Shown here piece after piece: positions 1 to 11,290 of a stretch of DNA of 64,000 bases (positions within the stretch are counted from its first letter, which is position 1; every line of letters starts with the position of its first letter). Under the pieces are notes generated by a model. That model had not been told where the DNA came from. It made no database searches and was given only the letters and a program-made list of their open reading frames with translations. The DNA comes from Sialis fuliginosa (lineage: Eukaryota > Arthropoda > Insecta > Megaloptera > Sialidae): contig OY540815.1 of assembly GCA_961205875.1 (NCBI GenBank), positions 20,707,638-20,771,637 on the forward strand, written 5' to 3'. The position numbers were made by a program, and so were the translations under genes.

Positions 1-223
1 TGTAGTACATTTCAACTTCTACACATCTATTCGTTTACGAACTACGTACGGAATTTCAATTTCAAATACATAGAGTCAACTAAATACTCCGATCATGTGC
101 CACAAGAAGGCCTTGATCTAAAAACAATTATATATTGTAAAACGAATATTGTATTTTGTAATAATTTATTTTTATTTTAAACTATGTACATATTATATAA
201 ATATGTATATAATATAATATACT

Positions 224-480
224 AGCGCATTGGACCCGATCACCCGGGGATATTAATTTAATTAAACATAAAGTAATCATGCCCACCTAACATGCTCACC
301 CAACGTACCCACCCAACATGTTCAAAACACACGATTCACCGCGAATTGTTTTTTTCTGGCTTCATGAAAATTACACAAAATATCCACAAATTTTACACCT
401 AAACTTAACCTATCCATTAGTGAAAACCGAAATAAAATCCATTCATAGTTGTTATTGAAAAAATCGTGTAAAAAAAAAAT
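224..480 (-). mobile_element. Helitron-like 3'-end fragment
   Basis: Read on the minus strand the outer end carries CTAG (224-227 on plus) preceded by a GC-rich hairpin-like CCCCGGGTGATCGGG, the usual form of a Helitron 3' terminus. The inner part (about 340-480) shares a stretch with 56216-56415 and 61865-62045. There is no helicase or Rep coding sequence. Confidence 0.4.
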
Positions 481-639
481 TATGGAATCATTAAAGTGTT
501 TATAATTTTTTTAAGTTAAAAGTATCCCTAAGATATCTGCGAAACCCTGAATCGCTCAGATTTGTTTTAGTGATCCCTTAATTTTGGAGTTTAGTGTACA
601 AAAAACTGCACGTCGCTTAAAACCCGCCCGAAATAACAG

Positions 640-742
640 GATCAAAATTTGGGGGGAAGGGCTAAAAGTAGTCATTGCCCCCACTGAAAATTAAGGGGGG
701 GAAGCTGCCCCTCCTGCCCTCCCACCAGATCCGGCGCCATTG
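640..742. repeat. hAT-like terminal fragment, G-tract rich
   Basis: It contains G and C runs and ends GATCCGGCGCCATTG, close to the reverse of the CAGTGGCGCC type of hAT MITE end. A related G-rich piece is at 57475-57540. The opposite end was not found. Confidence 0.3.
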
Positions 743-1315
743 CAGGAAATCTCTCATATTTGATATTATAAAAATGAATAATAATAATTTAACAAATTAT
801 ACATCAAAACCAACATTTTAAAAGAAAATATAAATAATCGATAATCTGAAAACGCCTCATGGCAACAGATAATGGAATATTTTGATAATATTCGATGACG
901 ATAATAAAACAAAAAATTATGCAAAAATATGTAACTTTCAAGTACGTTTCGATTTAACGCATTTTTTGAACAAAATAGATACCGTTATCGGAATAAGTGC
1001 ATCAAAATGTAATTATATGCCTTATATAAGTGCATTATAAGGTACGTTTTTCTTTACTACATACTTTTTGCTATCTGAATTACTATTTTCGTTTCAACGA
1101 TATGACATTTTTTAAGAAAAAATTACATACGAAAATGCGCAATGTTTTCATTATGATAAAGTGTTCACGAGGCCGTTATTTTTATGGCAAAAATTGATAA
1201 AACCACTACAAATTATTATCGGGCGTGTGGTTTTTTAAGGTCCAAATATCAACAGATAAGAATTATATATAAAATTATGTGATATTAAATATTAAATTAC
1301 ATTATATATTAAAAT

Positions 1316-2206
1316 CAGTGGCGAAGCGTCCATGGAAACAGGGGAAGCAGTGTTTCCCTTACTTTATGAATAAATTAATACAAATCTGTGTTTTCAGTTA
1401 ATAAAAAATCAAAAATAGCATTTTATATTAAGTTACACGCTCAATTATAAAACTATAATACCTCTACGTCTTATTTTCTTGTATTTTAGTCGATATTTGT
1501 ATGACGAGTTGAAGTTCACTGCAGGAAATTTCACTAAAAAATTTCAAATTTTTGATTTCGTTTATTGTATAGAAAATAACGTGAAAAGTTGAAATTTTCA
1601 AACCGCAGGTCTGTATCTCAAACCGTTCTCGAGATATAGCGTCTCAAAGTTTTAGTTTTTTCAAAATTTTGAAGAAAAATGGCCATAACTTTTGAACGCG
1701 TGATCGGAATTGATTTTAGTTGACGGATTTGAAATCAGCGTGTCAAAATCTATATAATGACATGTATAATACCTTAAAACTCGAAAAAAAAAAATTCGCG
1801 AAAAATCGAAAAAATTCAAAGGGGTATACCTTAAAAAAATGTCGATTTTTGACGAAAATTTTTTTGTCGGATTTTAAAGTATTCTACATGTCATTATATA
1901 GATTTTCACACGCTGATTTCAAATCCGTCAACTAAAATCAATTTCGACCACTCGTTCAAAAGTTATGGCCTTTTTTCTCCAAAAATTTGAAAAAACTAAA
2001 ACTTTGAGAGGCTATATCTCGAGAACGGTTTGAGATACAGACCTGCGGTTTGAAACAAACAACTTTTCACGTAATTTTCTATACAATAAACATACTTTTA
2101 ACGAAATAAAAAATTCAAAATTTTTTAGTGAAATTTCCTGCAGTGAACTTCAACTCGTCATACAAATATCGACTAAAATACAAGAAAATAAGACGTAGAG
2201 GTATTA
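1316..2206 (-). repeat. Foldback element, copy 1 (inverted relative to copy 2)
   Basis: The left end CAGTGGCGAAGCGTCCATGG resembles a hAT terminus. Inside, two long arms (about 1406-1800 and 1855-2206) are inverted copies of each other, with a short asymmetric centre. The centre runs opposite to that of the copy at 16933-17957, so the two copies are in opposite orientation. The far end is cut at about 2206. It has no coding capacity; the small frame at 1720-1935 is part of the arms. Confidence 0.75.
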
Positions 2207-2947
2207 TATATATTATATTACATCATCTTTTCACGTCATTTTCTATAAAATAAACATACTTTTAATATCACCACAGTTTTAATACCGAAACTTAAAGAAA
2301 ACTATCAGATACGTTTGAAACCTCATTTGGAAGTGCTTGCTAGCTAGCAAATTTTGCTTTAATCCTGATAATGTTATTCTCACGCATTTTATTCAAATTT
2401 TACCGCCTTCTGTATTGGCGCCTGCAAAAAAATCACACATCGTACCCGCCTTCCGCCGGCCCTGACTGAAACTGTGCAGTATTATACAACAAATTTCAAA
2501 AATAAATTAATCAAATTTACACTATCCTATAAAAATAGAAATTCACACATGCACACAAATACATACACACACACACGCACGTATTGTTGTATAGAAGGCC
2601 GTGGTGACCAATTACATTTGCTGTTCTCTCGCGCCATGTTTGAAATTCATAATTAGTATATTTTAATTGGGCATTAATTTTATGTAATTTGCTTGTTTTT
2701 AATGCATGCGAATAGTTTTAATTAGCATTTTTGTGCAATTTCACGTAAATTATATCTATGTGTAGGCATTTACAGTTGGTGCACAGGATTTTAGAAGCTC
2801 TCATTGTCAGTTAATGTGTATATGCTCATAAACAAATGTTTCTTTTATTTCTACAACAGCGGATGTAAAAATATTAAATAATTCATATTTTTTTTAATTT
2901 GTACATGGAAAATATCAAAATAAGTGCTTACTTTGGTATTAAAAAAA
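2207..2947. other. No gene seen; AT-rich spacer
   Basis: The first 70 bases repeat a fragment of the foldback arm (TTTTCACGTCATTTTCTAT...). There is a 14-base palindrome TTGCTAGCTAGCAA near 2338 and a short CA-rich stretch at 2546-2580. The small frame at 2474-2656 runs through that stretch and is not credible. Confidence 0.5.
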
Positions 2948-3206
2948 CTAAGGGTTATTTTATAGTGTGTAGTTGTATAGCTTGTTTCTGCAGTTCCAAA
3001 AATGAAAACTGCAGTTGTAAAAGAGTAATAGCTAATTTGTATAGTTGAAAAATTGTAAGTAAAAAGAAAAATATAAAAAAAGTGTAAGTGTAGAGCGAAA
3101 AAGCAAAAAAAGGTCACTATAATATTTGTAAGAGAGAAATATATAAAGTGTAGAGCAAAAAAAACCAAGTATTTGCAGTTGAAAAATTTTCTTAAAATAA
3201 CCCCTG
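2948..3206. mobile_element. MITE, family with ends AGGGGTTATTTTA, copy A
   Basis: The left end (CTAAGGGTTATTTTATA) and the right end (TTAAAATAACCCCTG) are inverted repeats. The interior is A-rich and pairs in reverse with 44266-44694 (copy B), including a shared motif GTAGTTGTATAGCTTG. It is non-coding. No target duplication was established. Confidence 0.6.
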
Positions 3207-3317
3207 AAAAAAATTACTTATTGCAATTATTATGATAACCTTTTTTAAGTTTTTTTTTTGACGAAAATTCAAATTAATACTTATTTTTTAATAAATCGTA
3301 AAATATCTGCCATGGGA

Positions 3318-3610
3318 GCCACGGGACTTTCTTATACGTAATACAGATAGTGAATAACTTGGACATTTTTCTCTAATTCGCACTGTTTGAAAGTAATTTA
3401 AAAAATTCAAAAAACGACCTCAGTAAACATCCGTATCCAGTTGAAAGATCGTTTTCCAAAATAGGAGGTTTTCTTCCCAGACATATTTAAGTTGCTGTCT
3501 ACAGGGAAGGTAAAAATAGATAATTCCATCAAAATCCGGATTTCGAAAAAAATCGACTTAGTAATACTTATACTATTTGTATATTTACATATAGTATAAG
3601 AAAGTAAAAA
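3318..3610. repeat. Dispersed repeat R1, copy 1
   Basis: It shares with 10996-11290 and 18745-19045 the same order of motifs: a segment with CATCCGTATCC, then GAGGTTTTCTTCCCAG, then ATTCCATCAAAATC, ending in TTTCTTATAC-like sequence. It is non-coding and its family is not recognised. Confidence 0.5.
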
Positions 3611-4538
3611 ATATTATAATATAAAGAGTATATTCTATTATACCTATCTAAATTTAAAAAAGTAAGTTACCTACTTATTATGTTGATTGAAACAAAACTT
3701 TCATTAATTACAAAATATAGAAAAAAGTTAAATATAAAATCAATCGGTAAATAACCTTATTAAAACTAATGTAAAATATGGAAAGTTGAACACGTCTTAA
3801 TTTAATCAGAGGTTCCAAAACTTCGTAAATATGTGTACTTCATTCTTTTTAATGCTCACAAACTTGGTTTAAAAATATATTAACGAAATTCAAACTTTCA
3901 CCTGCAGACCCCCATGGAACGCAGCCTACAGTTTCGGAACCACTGATCTTAATATCATAATAATAATAATAAAGTTGTTACGCAACCGTGTACAGTGGAA
4001 AATTCAATACCTAAATAGTATCCATCGCAAATGGAAATGGACATATTGCAAAAGGTGGCACTTAGTCAAGGCCAACTAGTAAATTTTAATGCTTCTATCG
4101 TTTGGTTAGAACAACTTAGCCTCCCCCCTCCACTAACATCTAACTCAGTAGCTTCGCGCATTCTGATTAGACGATTTTTTTAAAACGAGTATATTTGGCA
4201 GCCATGTTTGAATCAACTGTAAAACAAAATGTCCGCCGAAATTTCGTTGGTTTTTGTTAGAAAATTTGTTTATTGTGCAGAAAACATTGACTTTTATATT
4301 ATTTTAATGTAAATGTGATATTTTGCTTTAGTCTACAGCAATATATATATAGTTAATGCTGTAAAAAAAATTAGATGCAAATAAAGAAGAGGTATTATTA
4401 CTGTCTTTATCACTGACATTAGCATCTCTTACAATTTTACTACTGTATAAGTGTAGGTTTATTCAGTAGCGTCCATGTCTAAAAATTATAATTACATACA
4501 GTATACAGTAAAAATTTTGTACAATTTTTTGTTGATTT

Positions 4539-5043
4539 CAGTGGCGCACCCAGGGGGGAAGGTTAGACCCCCCTCTATTTTGTCAATAAACATTTACTAA
4601 CTTAACTATTATAATAGGTAAAAAAATTAAACATATAAGGTACTGGCACCAGTCTTGAATATGACTCCAGTAATTGCTATTTTTAAATTAAATGTTCTGA
4701 ATTAGAAATATTTGTTGATATTTGATTACTACCATTTCTGAATATTAATCCATATACATTTAACTGTCTGTGCAAGTGTCCATCACTGGTTTTACTTTAT
4801 CCATTACTGCAAAAAGAACATAAACATAATAAAAATCTATAATTTAAAAAAAAAAAAACTATATTTGCGGACTTTGGTAATTAAATTGATTAAATAAAGA
4901 GTTACTTGTTTTATTAGTAACATGAGTTCATAAGAATTACAAAAAAAGCCCGTTATAGCGGCCATAACTGGTGCCAGTACCTTACATATAATTACAAACA
5001 AAATTTGACGCCCACCCCGATTTTTTTTCTTAGTGCACCACTG
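4539..5043. mobile_element. hAT-like MITE with a nested TA-MITE
   Basis: Its ends are CAGTGGCGCACCCAGG and GTGCACCACTG, with a G/C-rich subterminal zone on each side. The flanking 8-mers GTTGATTT and ATTGGTTT agree at six of eight positions, a decayed 8-bp hAT duplication. A second MITE (4636-4984) has inserted inside it. No transposase. Confidence 0.6.
4636..4984. mobile_element. TA-flanked MITE, AGGTACTGGCACCAGT family, copy A
   Basis: Ends TAAGGTACTGGCACCAGT and ACTGGTGCCAGTACCTTA form near-perfect 16-bp terminal inverted repeats bordered by TA on both sides, the habit of Tc1/mariner-type elements. It is short and non-coding. It lies inside the hAT-like MITE 4539-5043, so it is the younger of the two. 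Confidence 0.75.
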
Positions 5044-5051
5044 ATTGGTTT

Positions 5052-6338
5052 TATAATTCTACATTTTTATCTTTTCAAGTAGAATAAGAATTTTTTATAT
5101 CAAAATTTTAGAAAAAATCACTCCCTCTTGAAAAATTTCATTATCTGTCCATGAGATAAGTTTCTACCTACGTATACAATAATTTATGCGAAAAAACTAA
5201 CATTTCATGGTAAATGCATTTGAAGGAAGCGTATACCTACCATACATATTATGTAGAAATTAATATATGCATTTTTAAATATAATTATGTTAAAATATCT
5301 TTTTAATTGCTTATGGATGTTCGCAAGTACGCATAAATGTGTATGTATGTACATGCGTAAGTGTATTAAAACCATGTTGTATTTTACATAGTGAAATTTA
5401 TATTTAAACATATATGTTAAGCGAATAAAATTGCAAATTAGTTGTAAATTGTAATTTATTATTTTTATTTATCCAGGGGATTTAGATAATACTTATTTGT
5501 TATTTTAATCAAGGATTTGAACCTGAACCCGAACCGAACCGCTATATTTCAAAGTCAACGAACCTGAATCTGTATCCGAACCTTTTCATGGATAACCGAT
5601 AACCATATATTTTTATAAGGTTCAATCAAATTCAACTTTAAAAAAATTATAACAAATAAATGAGTAGAATTACAGTAAGGACCTTTTTTAAGCGGAAAAG
5701 CCTAATGATGATACAAAAAAAGTTTTGATTTAAAAAAACATTTTTTTTTTCTTTTTGTAGGGCCTTTTCGCGCTTTAAAAAAAATTACACCTTGTCTTTT
5801 TAAGTTCTTTGAGGTCTCAGGTGTACGAATCTGAACATAGTTGCCGGTTGTCATATTATGTCCACTCACTTCCTTCTAGTTCCTGGTATAATAGTTATTT
5901 TTTTATTTATGTATGTAATTATTTGTTTTTTGAAGGTATCTATCATTTAGTTATTTTTGAATTTCTAAAGAATTTTATTATTTACTGAATAAAAAAGTGT
6001 GATTTTGAATATGTCCCGGTTTTTAAGCAAAAAAATGCTCCGTTTTGCATAAAAAAATATTATTAAAATAGCAGTGGTATGTTTTAGGCTGTAGTACGAT
6101 TATAGCTACTTTCCCCTACTAAGAAAAATTATAACTATGTACAAAAATTTTATTTGTCTATTACACAACAGTTTATTTCTTGTTAATTTTTAAGGACAGT
6201 TATTAATTTTAGCTGTACAATTGTATTTTCAATAAAAATAGTAAGTCTACAACTTTTTATATTGGTACATTTCATCAAACTGGAAATTATGATAGAAAAA
6301 CGATGCGTAAAAATCTACCATCTCTTGATCAATAATAG
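5052..6338. other. No gene seen; AT-rich, one degenerate tandem-unit relative
   Basis: Frames here are short and low in complexity. Around 5515-5600 a segment with TTCAAAGTCAACGAACCTGAATC resembles the 127-bp unit tandemly repeated at 34485-35228, preceded by AACCCGAACCGAACCG. Nothing else is recognised. Confidence 0.45.
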
Positions 6339-6419
6339 TTAAATCACGTTTTTTGAATCATGAATTGCAGGCATTTCAAGGACCTCGCAACTATTCATAT
6401 GTGTGCTTGTAGTTTCGTG

Positions 6420-6566
6420 GCGGGCTGACCTCATTCGGTCGGCAAGAAGGGGGTCGCCCCTCCTCCTCGAAACTCGATTCCGCGACGGATTTCTAGCGCA
6501 ACGGCGGAAAAATACAACCGGTTCCATGCACGCGCGTTTGTGTGTGTGTGTTTTTGTGCGTGTGTG
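6420..6566. promoter_or_regulatory. CpG-rich island with adjoining (GT)n tract
   Basis: This stretch is markedly GC- and CpG-rich in AT-rich DNA (CTCATTCGGTCGGC, GCGACGGATT, AGCGCAACGGCGG), followed by GCACGCGCG and a GT repeat at 6540-6566. It could be a promoter or non-coding first exon on either strand. The minus frame at 6339-6527 has no recognisable protein. Confidence 0.25.
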
Positions 6567-6894
6567 CGTATCCTAAAACATGTTATTGGCAACGTAATTG
6601 CACAAATAGATTTTGCCTAACCGCGCTAAGTAGGTGGACAAGTTTGCAACGTTTGTGAAAATTTGGAACGGATGTTGGACATTTCCTGACGATCTAGCTA
6701 CAATTTTGTCTGTATATATACTTAGTATTATTTGAGAAGTCAGTTCCAAAATAACTAACAATAATTCATCCTTGAGGAAATTTAGATTTCAGTGCAAGCC
6801 GAGATACCCAATTCTCTCCACAGAAAGAAATTGGGCTTTTTAACATTGACGAACATAAAAACTGAAAAAAAACTTAGTAAATACAAAAATAATA

Positions 6895-7371
6895 AGGTAC
6901 TGGCACCAGTTATGGCCGCTATAAGAGCAAGGTATACTGTTTTTGTGATTGAGCGGGCTTCTTTTTTGTAATTCTATGTGAATAATAAAACAAGTAACTC
7001 TTTATTTAATCAATTTAATTACTAAAGTACGTAAAAATAGTTTGTTTTTTAAATTATAAGTAAAACCAATAATGAGCACGCAGTGATGGACACTTGTTAA
7101 TGATTATATACAAAATGATAAGTACTACGACACAAAATATATAAAAGAAAGAATCGTCAAATTTGAAACAATGTAAAGCAGTCAGTTGATGTCCACTATT
7201 TTGATACCTATTGGTCGATTGTTATCAAATCACGCTGTAAGACAGTTAAATGTATATAGATTAATATTCAGAAATGGTAGTAGTAAAATATCAACACATA
7301 TTTCTAATTCAGTACATTAAATTAAAAAATTGTCATTACTGGGGCCTTTACCAAGACTGATGCCAGTACCT
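6895..7371. mobile_element. TA-flanked MITE, AGGTACTGGCACCAGT family, copy B
   Basis: It has left end AGGTACTGGCACCAGTTATGG, right end TGATGCCAGTACCT, and TA at 6893-6894 and 7372-7373. It is in reverse orientation relative to copy A (the 'GGCCGCTATAAGAGCAAGG' end is on the left). It is the longest undisturbed copy in the window and non-coding. Confidence 0.75.
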
Positions 7372-7701
7372 TATTTACTAATTACGAATACTTATCATAG
7401 TAATATTTAGATTTAGAACGCATCAAAATAGTAATTTAAAACCATTGATTAAGAAGTACGAGGTTAATACGTGTATCATTTCCTAAATCGATTAAGTTCC
7501 AACGATAATTATATAAAGCAACCTCACACGAACAATAATTTCAATACGTAAGTAAATTGTACTATTGCACTTGCATCCGTTCTAAATTTTTACAAATGCG
7601 AACTTGTCCACCTACTTTAGAGAGATGCTGTTGGGCTTATAAATAATACTGCTCTTTTAGTTTCAAATCTATCGTTAGAATAAATAATGAGCATGTGTGT
7701 G

Positions 7702-8124
7702 CAGTGGCGTACCAAATATTTTATTACCTATACGATTTTTGTGCAAACCGAGTACCCAATTCTTTCCATAAAAATACAGTTTTCATAATTTTCAACATTA
7801 TATTTGTGTGAATTGAGGTTTTCAACATTAACGAACATTAAAACTAAAAAAACATTAAAGACTTGGGAAATATTGATTAAGAAATGAGGGTAGCATTATC
7901 ATAAAATCTGCAAAAACCAATAATATTTTTGATTTAAAATTTTTATAAAAATTACTTTTTTATATGAATATATATTTTTTGTTTATATTCTACTGATTAT
8001 TATTGTAGTTTTTAATAAAAAAATGTTTACATGCATATTTTTCTTGTTTGTTTAATGACCTTAATGATTTAGTAAAAAATAGTAAAAAAGTGTTCTGTAA
8101 CTTCGAAAAGGTTAAGAACCACTG
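7702..8124 (-). mobile_element. hAT-like remnant, end CAGTGGTTCTTAACC
   Basis: The right end (AAGGTTAAGAACCACTG) is the reverse of a typical hAT terminus. The interior is inverted relative to 9400-10000, sharing ATGAGGGTAGCATTATC-like and GTTCGTTAATG-like blocks. The left edge CAGTGGCGTACC may be a different end. Flanking 8-mers do not match, so the borders are tentative. Confidence 0.45.
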
Positions 8125-8149
8125 CTCGAAGAATAAGTTTTTTTTATTA

Positions 8150-8245
8150 TATATGACGTCACAAAGCTTGCGACTCCCCCCTCCCCTTGCAACATCACGT
8201 CACACTTTATAGACCTCCCCTCCCCTCTTAACATGTGACGTAATT
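8150..8245. repeat. Pyrimidine-rich repeat with GTGACGTAATTTATAGAC motif
   Basis: Two C-rich runs follow CATCACGTCACA and precede TGTGACGTAATTTATAG. The same motif pair occurs at 60777-61122, and a related one at 24649-24720, marking a dispersed family. Non-coding. Confidence 0.4.
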
Positions 8246-8542
8246 TATAGACAACCCCTAATGAATTAACAAAAATAATAATTTTCCTATTACACCTAAA
8301 AATGTAGGTATCCATTAATATTAATTTGTTAGATGCAAATCTACTATTAAAGTTAAAACGTTTAATCATATACAAATAATATTGTGTAATATATAGGTTA
8401 CAATCAGATCTGCACTTGTTTCTTCAATTGATTCATCAATTATAGATTCGAAATCTAAATTATAACAATGACAGCATCCTTCTATGTACGCACCACAACA
8501 CAACCTGTTTACAATAAAGACATACAGTGTAGACTCGCATGC

Positions 8543-8632
8543 AGAAGTGGTCGACCAGTTTTCATTCAAATTCGCTTATCACAAACTTAGTAGACTCCTC
8601 CCATATATTATATATAAATATTACAACTTACA
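8543..8632 (+). repeat. Dispersed repeat R4, fragment
   Basis: AGTGGTCGACCAGTTTTCATT and the following CTTATCACAAACTTAGTAG recur at 51411-51640 and, inverted, at 43505-43760. Only about 90 bp are shared here before the foldback element at 8633 begins. Confidence 0.45.
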
Positions 8633-9060
8633 AGGGGACATTATATTTAGGGAAGTTGGGATTTCAGTCAGCTTTGGAGAGGTGAATCTAGACCAAAAAT
8701 AAGGAGACACGTGTTCGAGAACTCATCTGGGCAGCCCTTATTAGTAAAGATATTAAATTTTGAAAATTGGTATATTTCCTTAAGCTCTTATGGTACTGTA
8801 ATTAAGCATCTACGTTAATAATCATTCAATGGCTTCAAAGAACACAGGTTCGAATCCCGTACCCTGAACAAAATAATTTTTATTTTCGTTTTGTTTCTTA
8901 CTTTTTATTTTTTTTTACATATACCAATTTTCAAAATTTAATATCTTTATTAATAAGGGCTGCCCAGATGAGTTCTCGAACATGTCTCTCCTTATTTTTG
9001 GTCTAGATTCACCTCTCCAAAGCTGACTGAAATACCAACTTCCCTAGATATAATGTCCCC
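8633..9060. mobile_element. Foldback MITE carrying a tRNA-like box B
   Basis: The ends GGGGACATTATAT and ATAATGTCCCC are the tips of two inverted arms of about 140 bp (8633-8775 and 8920-9060) that match closely. The 145-bp loop contains GGTTCGAATCCCGT at about 8850, a full RNA polymerase III box B. A complete tRNA cloverleaf cannot be built around it because the acceptor stem does not pair. Confidence 0.7.
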
Positions 9061-9399
9061 TGGTTAGTTTAAAAAAATATTAATACAAAATGCACAAGAA
9101 ACGATTTTTATTCCATTTATTTGCATTTCTTATAAACCTCACAAAACTAGTACTTGACCCCAAGAACTTGTACATTTTTACCACTTACCTGAAGTGCATC
9201 AAACAAACTATATAGGTATGATATTCGTGCAAACATTTCTATTCGCATTTAATTTTACTTCACGGTGCAATTTTCTTAATGTATGTGCAATTATTCTATA
9301 AATTCTATATTATGTGTACAAAAACAAAAAACGTATATTAATGTGAATTTAATGATTTTCTTTAATATTTTTATAATAATGTTGCTTGACCATCTACTG

Positions 9400-10010
9400 C
9401 AGTGGTTCTTAACCTTTTCGAAGTCACGGAACACTTTTGATTGTTAAAAAAAATTGCAGAACCCTATCTTACTGAATCGTTAAGGTCTATATGCAGAACA
9501 TTAAAAACTACATGTGATACTTTAGCTCAGCGTTTCTCAACCTTTTAGTATTTGCGACCCAATTCTCAATCACAAGTCTCATCGCACCCCCCCCCCCCCC
9601 CCATACAATAATTTTATTAAACCTTTTTTCGAAAAATTTTGCTCTGCAAGACAGGCCCAAGGGAGTCACTAATAATTATTAATCTTGTTTTTAATTTAAT
9701 ATTGATAAGTTAATTATTAAATACATTGTGCAGTAAGTACTGATACAATCATATTTATAAGTGTATTATATCAGTGTAAATTAAAAAAAAAATTTATAAT
9801 ATTTTTTCTCGATATGCTCGCGCCTCACAGGTTGAGAATCGCTACTTTAGCTTATCGGTTTTTGCAGATTTTACATTGTAATGCAGGCCTAATATGTGAT
9901 AATGCTACCCTCATTTCTTTGTTAATATTCCCACGTCTTTCACGTTTTTTAGTTTTAATGTTCGTAAATGTTGAAAATCCCGGCGGAAAAACTTGTAAAA
10001 AAATGTATCA
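9400..10010 (+). mobile_element. hAT-like remnant with nested hAT element
   Basis: It starts CAGTGGTTCTTAACC and is the inverted relative of 7702-8124. It is split by the hAT element 9528-9844. The distal end is not clear. Confidence 0.45.
9528..9844. mobile_element. hAT MITE with perfect 8-bp duplication
   Basis: It starts CAGCGTTTCTCAACC and ends GGTTGAGAATCGCTA. CTTTAGCT is present directly on both sides (9520-9527, 9845-9852). It is 317 bp, non-coding, with a C16 run at 9587-9602. It lies inside the older remnant 9400-10010. Confidence 0.8.
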
Positions 10011-10339
10011 ATAATAGTTGGAGTGAAAATCATTAGTTCAACTGAAAAAAATACCAAAAATGAGATTTTTTAATATTCGTATATATATTTCGGACTACTA
10101 TGGAACTTTAACAATACTTTAAGCCAAAAATTTTTATTGGTCAGGTATCATCTTTCATGAAATGACCCATATTAATAATTCTTCTATTGTTTTGATTTTT
10201 ACCGATTTGATAAAAAAATTTGATTTAAAAATGTAACATTATTTGTTATGTCTTCCATAAACATGTATGTATTTGAAATGTGCTACATATAGACAGCTTT
10301 CCCAGAGTTATATTGTTGGTTATATGTTCGTACTATATG

Positions 10340-10375
10340 TATAAATAGCCATCGCGAGTACATCGGGAACAGTTC
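10340..10375 (+). promoter_or_regulatory. Candidate TATA/initiator core promoter
   Basis: TATAAATA at 10340-10347 is followed 31 bases downstream by ACAGTTC, an arthropod-like initiator with its A at 10371. The spacing is what RNA polymerase II promoters use. The next 100 bases are less AT-rich and CpG-containing (CAGCAGCACAACGAG, GAGAGCGCGG), like a 5' leader, then a short CA tract. No matching coding exon could be recognised downstream; a dispersed repeat begins near 10625. It may belong to a gene with distant exons or to a decayed transposon. Confidence 0.35.
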
Positions 10376-10624
10376 AAGTTCAAGTCCTACAACAGCAGCA
10401 CAACGAGAGTTGGAGCTCTGCCAGCCAGAGAGCGCGGAAACTGAAAGTCACACACATACACAATACACACACACACACGCATCAGATATACCTATACACA
10501 AATCCATAGACAGCAATCATGTTATAAAAAAAGGGCTGGAGTTAAAATGTCATGTTTTTTTATATTGTTTTGAATAGTAACAATCAACTTCAGAAGAAAT
10601 AATTTAAGCTATCTGACTATTGAA

Positions 10625-10995
10625 AAAACATCTTTCGAGTAGGTAAATGTATAGTGCTTCCTCGTGCTAAATTCACCAAATGTAGTTAATTAATTATCAA
10701 TTACAATATTATTAAATAATATTAATTCGATCTTTTTTTAATAAACGAATGATAATTTCAATTTAAATCTAAATTTTTCTGCTATGCAAAAGTCAAAATT
10801 GCATTTAAAACGTAAAAATGATATTAAATATGCCAAAGTAACCAGCGATTTAAAAAAAAATACGGTTTTTTAAATGAAATTGAGATAAATCTCATAATTT
10901 ACAACCAACATTGAATGCTCTACAAAAAAGATAAAATAAAATAAATATTTTGGAATGTCACCATTCCCCTTTGCACACTATTTTGATGATTCGTA
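10625..10995 (+). repeat. Dispersed repeat R2, copy 1
   Basis: It shares AGTGCTTCCTCGTGCTAAAT, TTGAATGCTCTACAAAAAAG and an ATGTCACC-C-rich end with 40125-40700 (same strand) and 13205-13545 (inverted). Non-coding; family not recognised. Confidence 0.5.
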
Positions 10996-11290
10996 CTGTT
11001 TCATAAATAATTCAGAAATTGACATATTAAACATCCGTTTCCGGTTGAAAGATCTTTTTCAAAAATATGATGCTTTCTTCCCAGATTAAAATTAATCTTA
11101 AATATAAAATTTCACCCTTCTACAATTTGTCATATTTGAGTTATAGCATCTACAGACCGACACACAGACATGATGGCAAAATAGGCAGAATGGATTAATG
11201 AAAGATCAAAATGAATATAATTCTATCAAAATTCAGATTTCGGAAAAAATCGACTTCACAATACTTTCTTATACCCAAGTAAAAAATACG
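10996..11290. repeat. Dispersed repeat R1, copy 2
   Basis: It has the same motif order as 3318-3610, including CATCCGTTTCCGGTTGAAAG and AGATTAAAATTAATCTTA, then ACAGACCGACACACAGACAT and TTTCTTATAC. It adjoins R2 directly, as if the two form one larger element. Confidence 0.5.

Noticed and set aside
8800-8890. True tRNA gene
   Set aside because: Box B is perfect but the T-stem has a mismatch, no acceptor stem pairs and no clear box A is found at the right distance.
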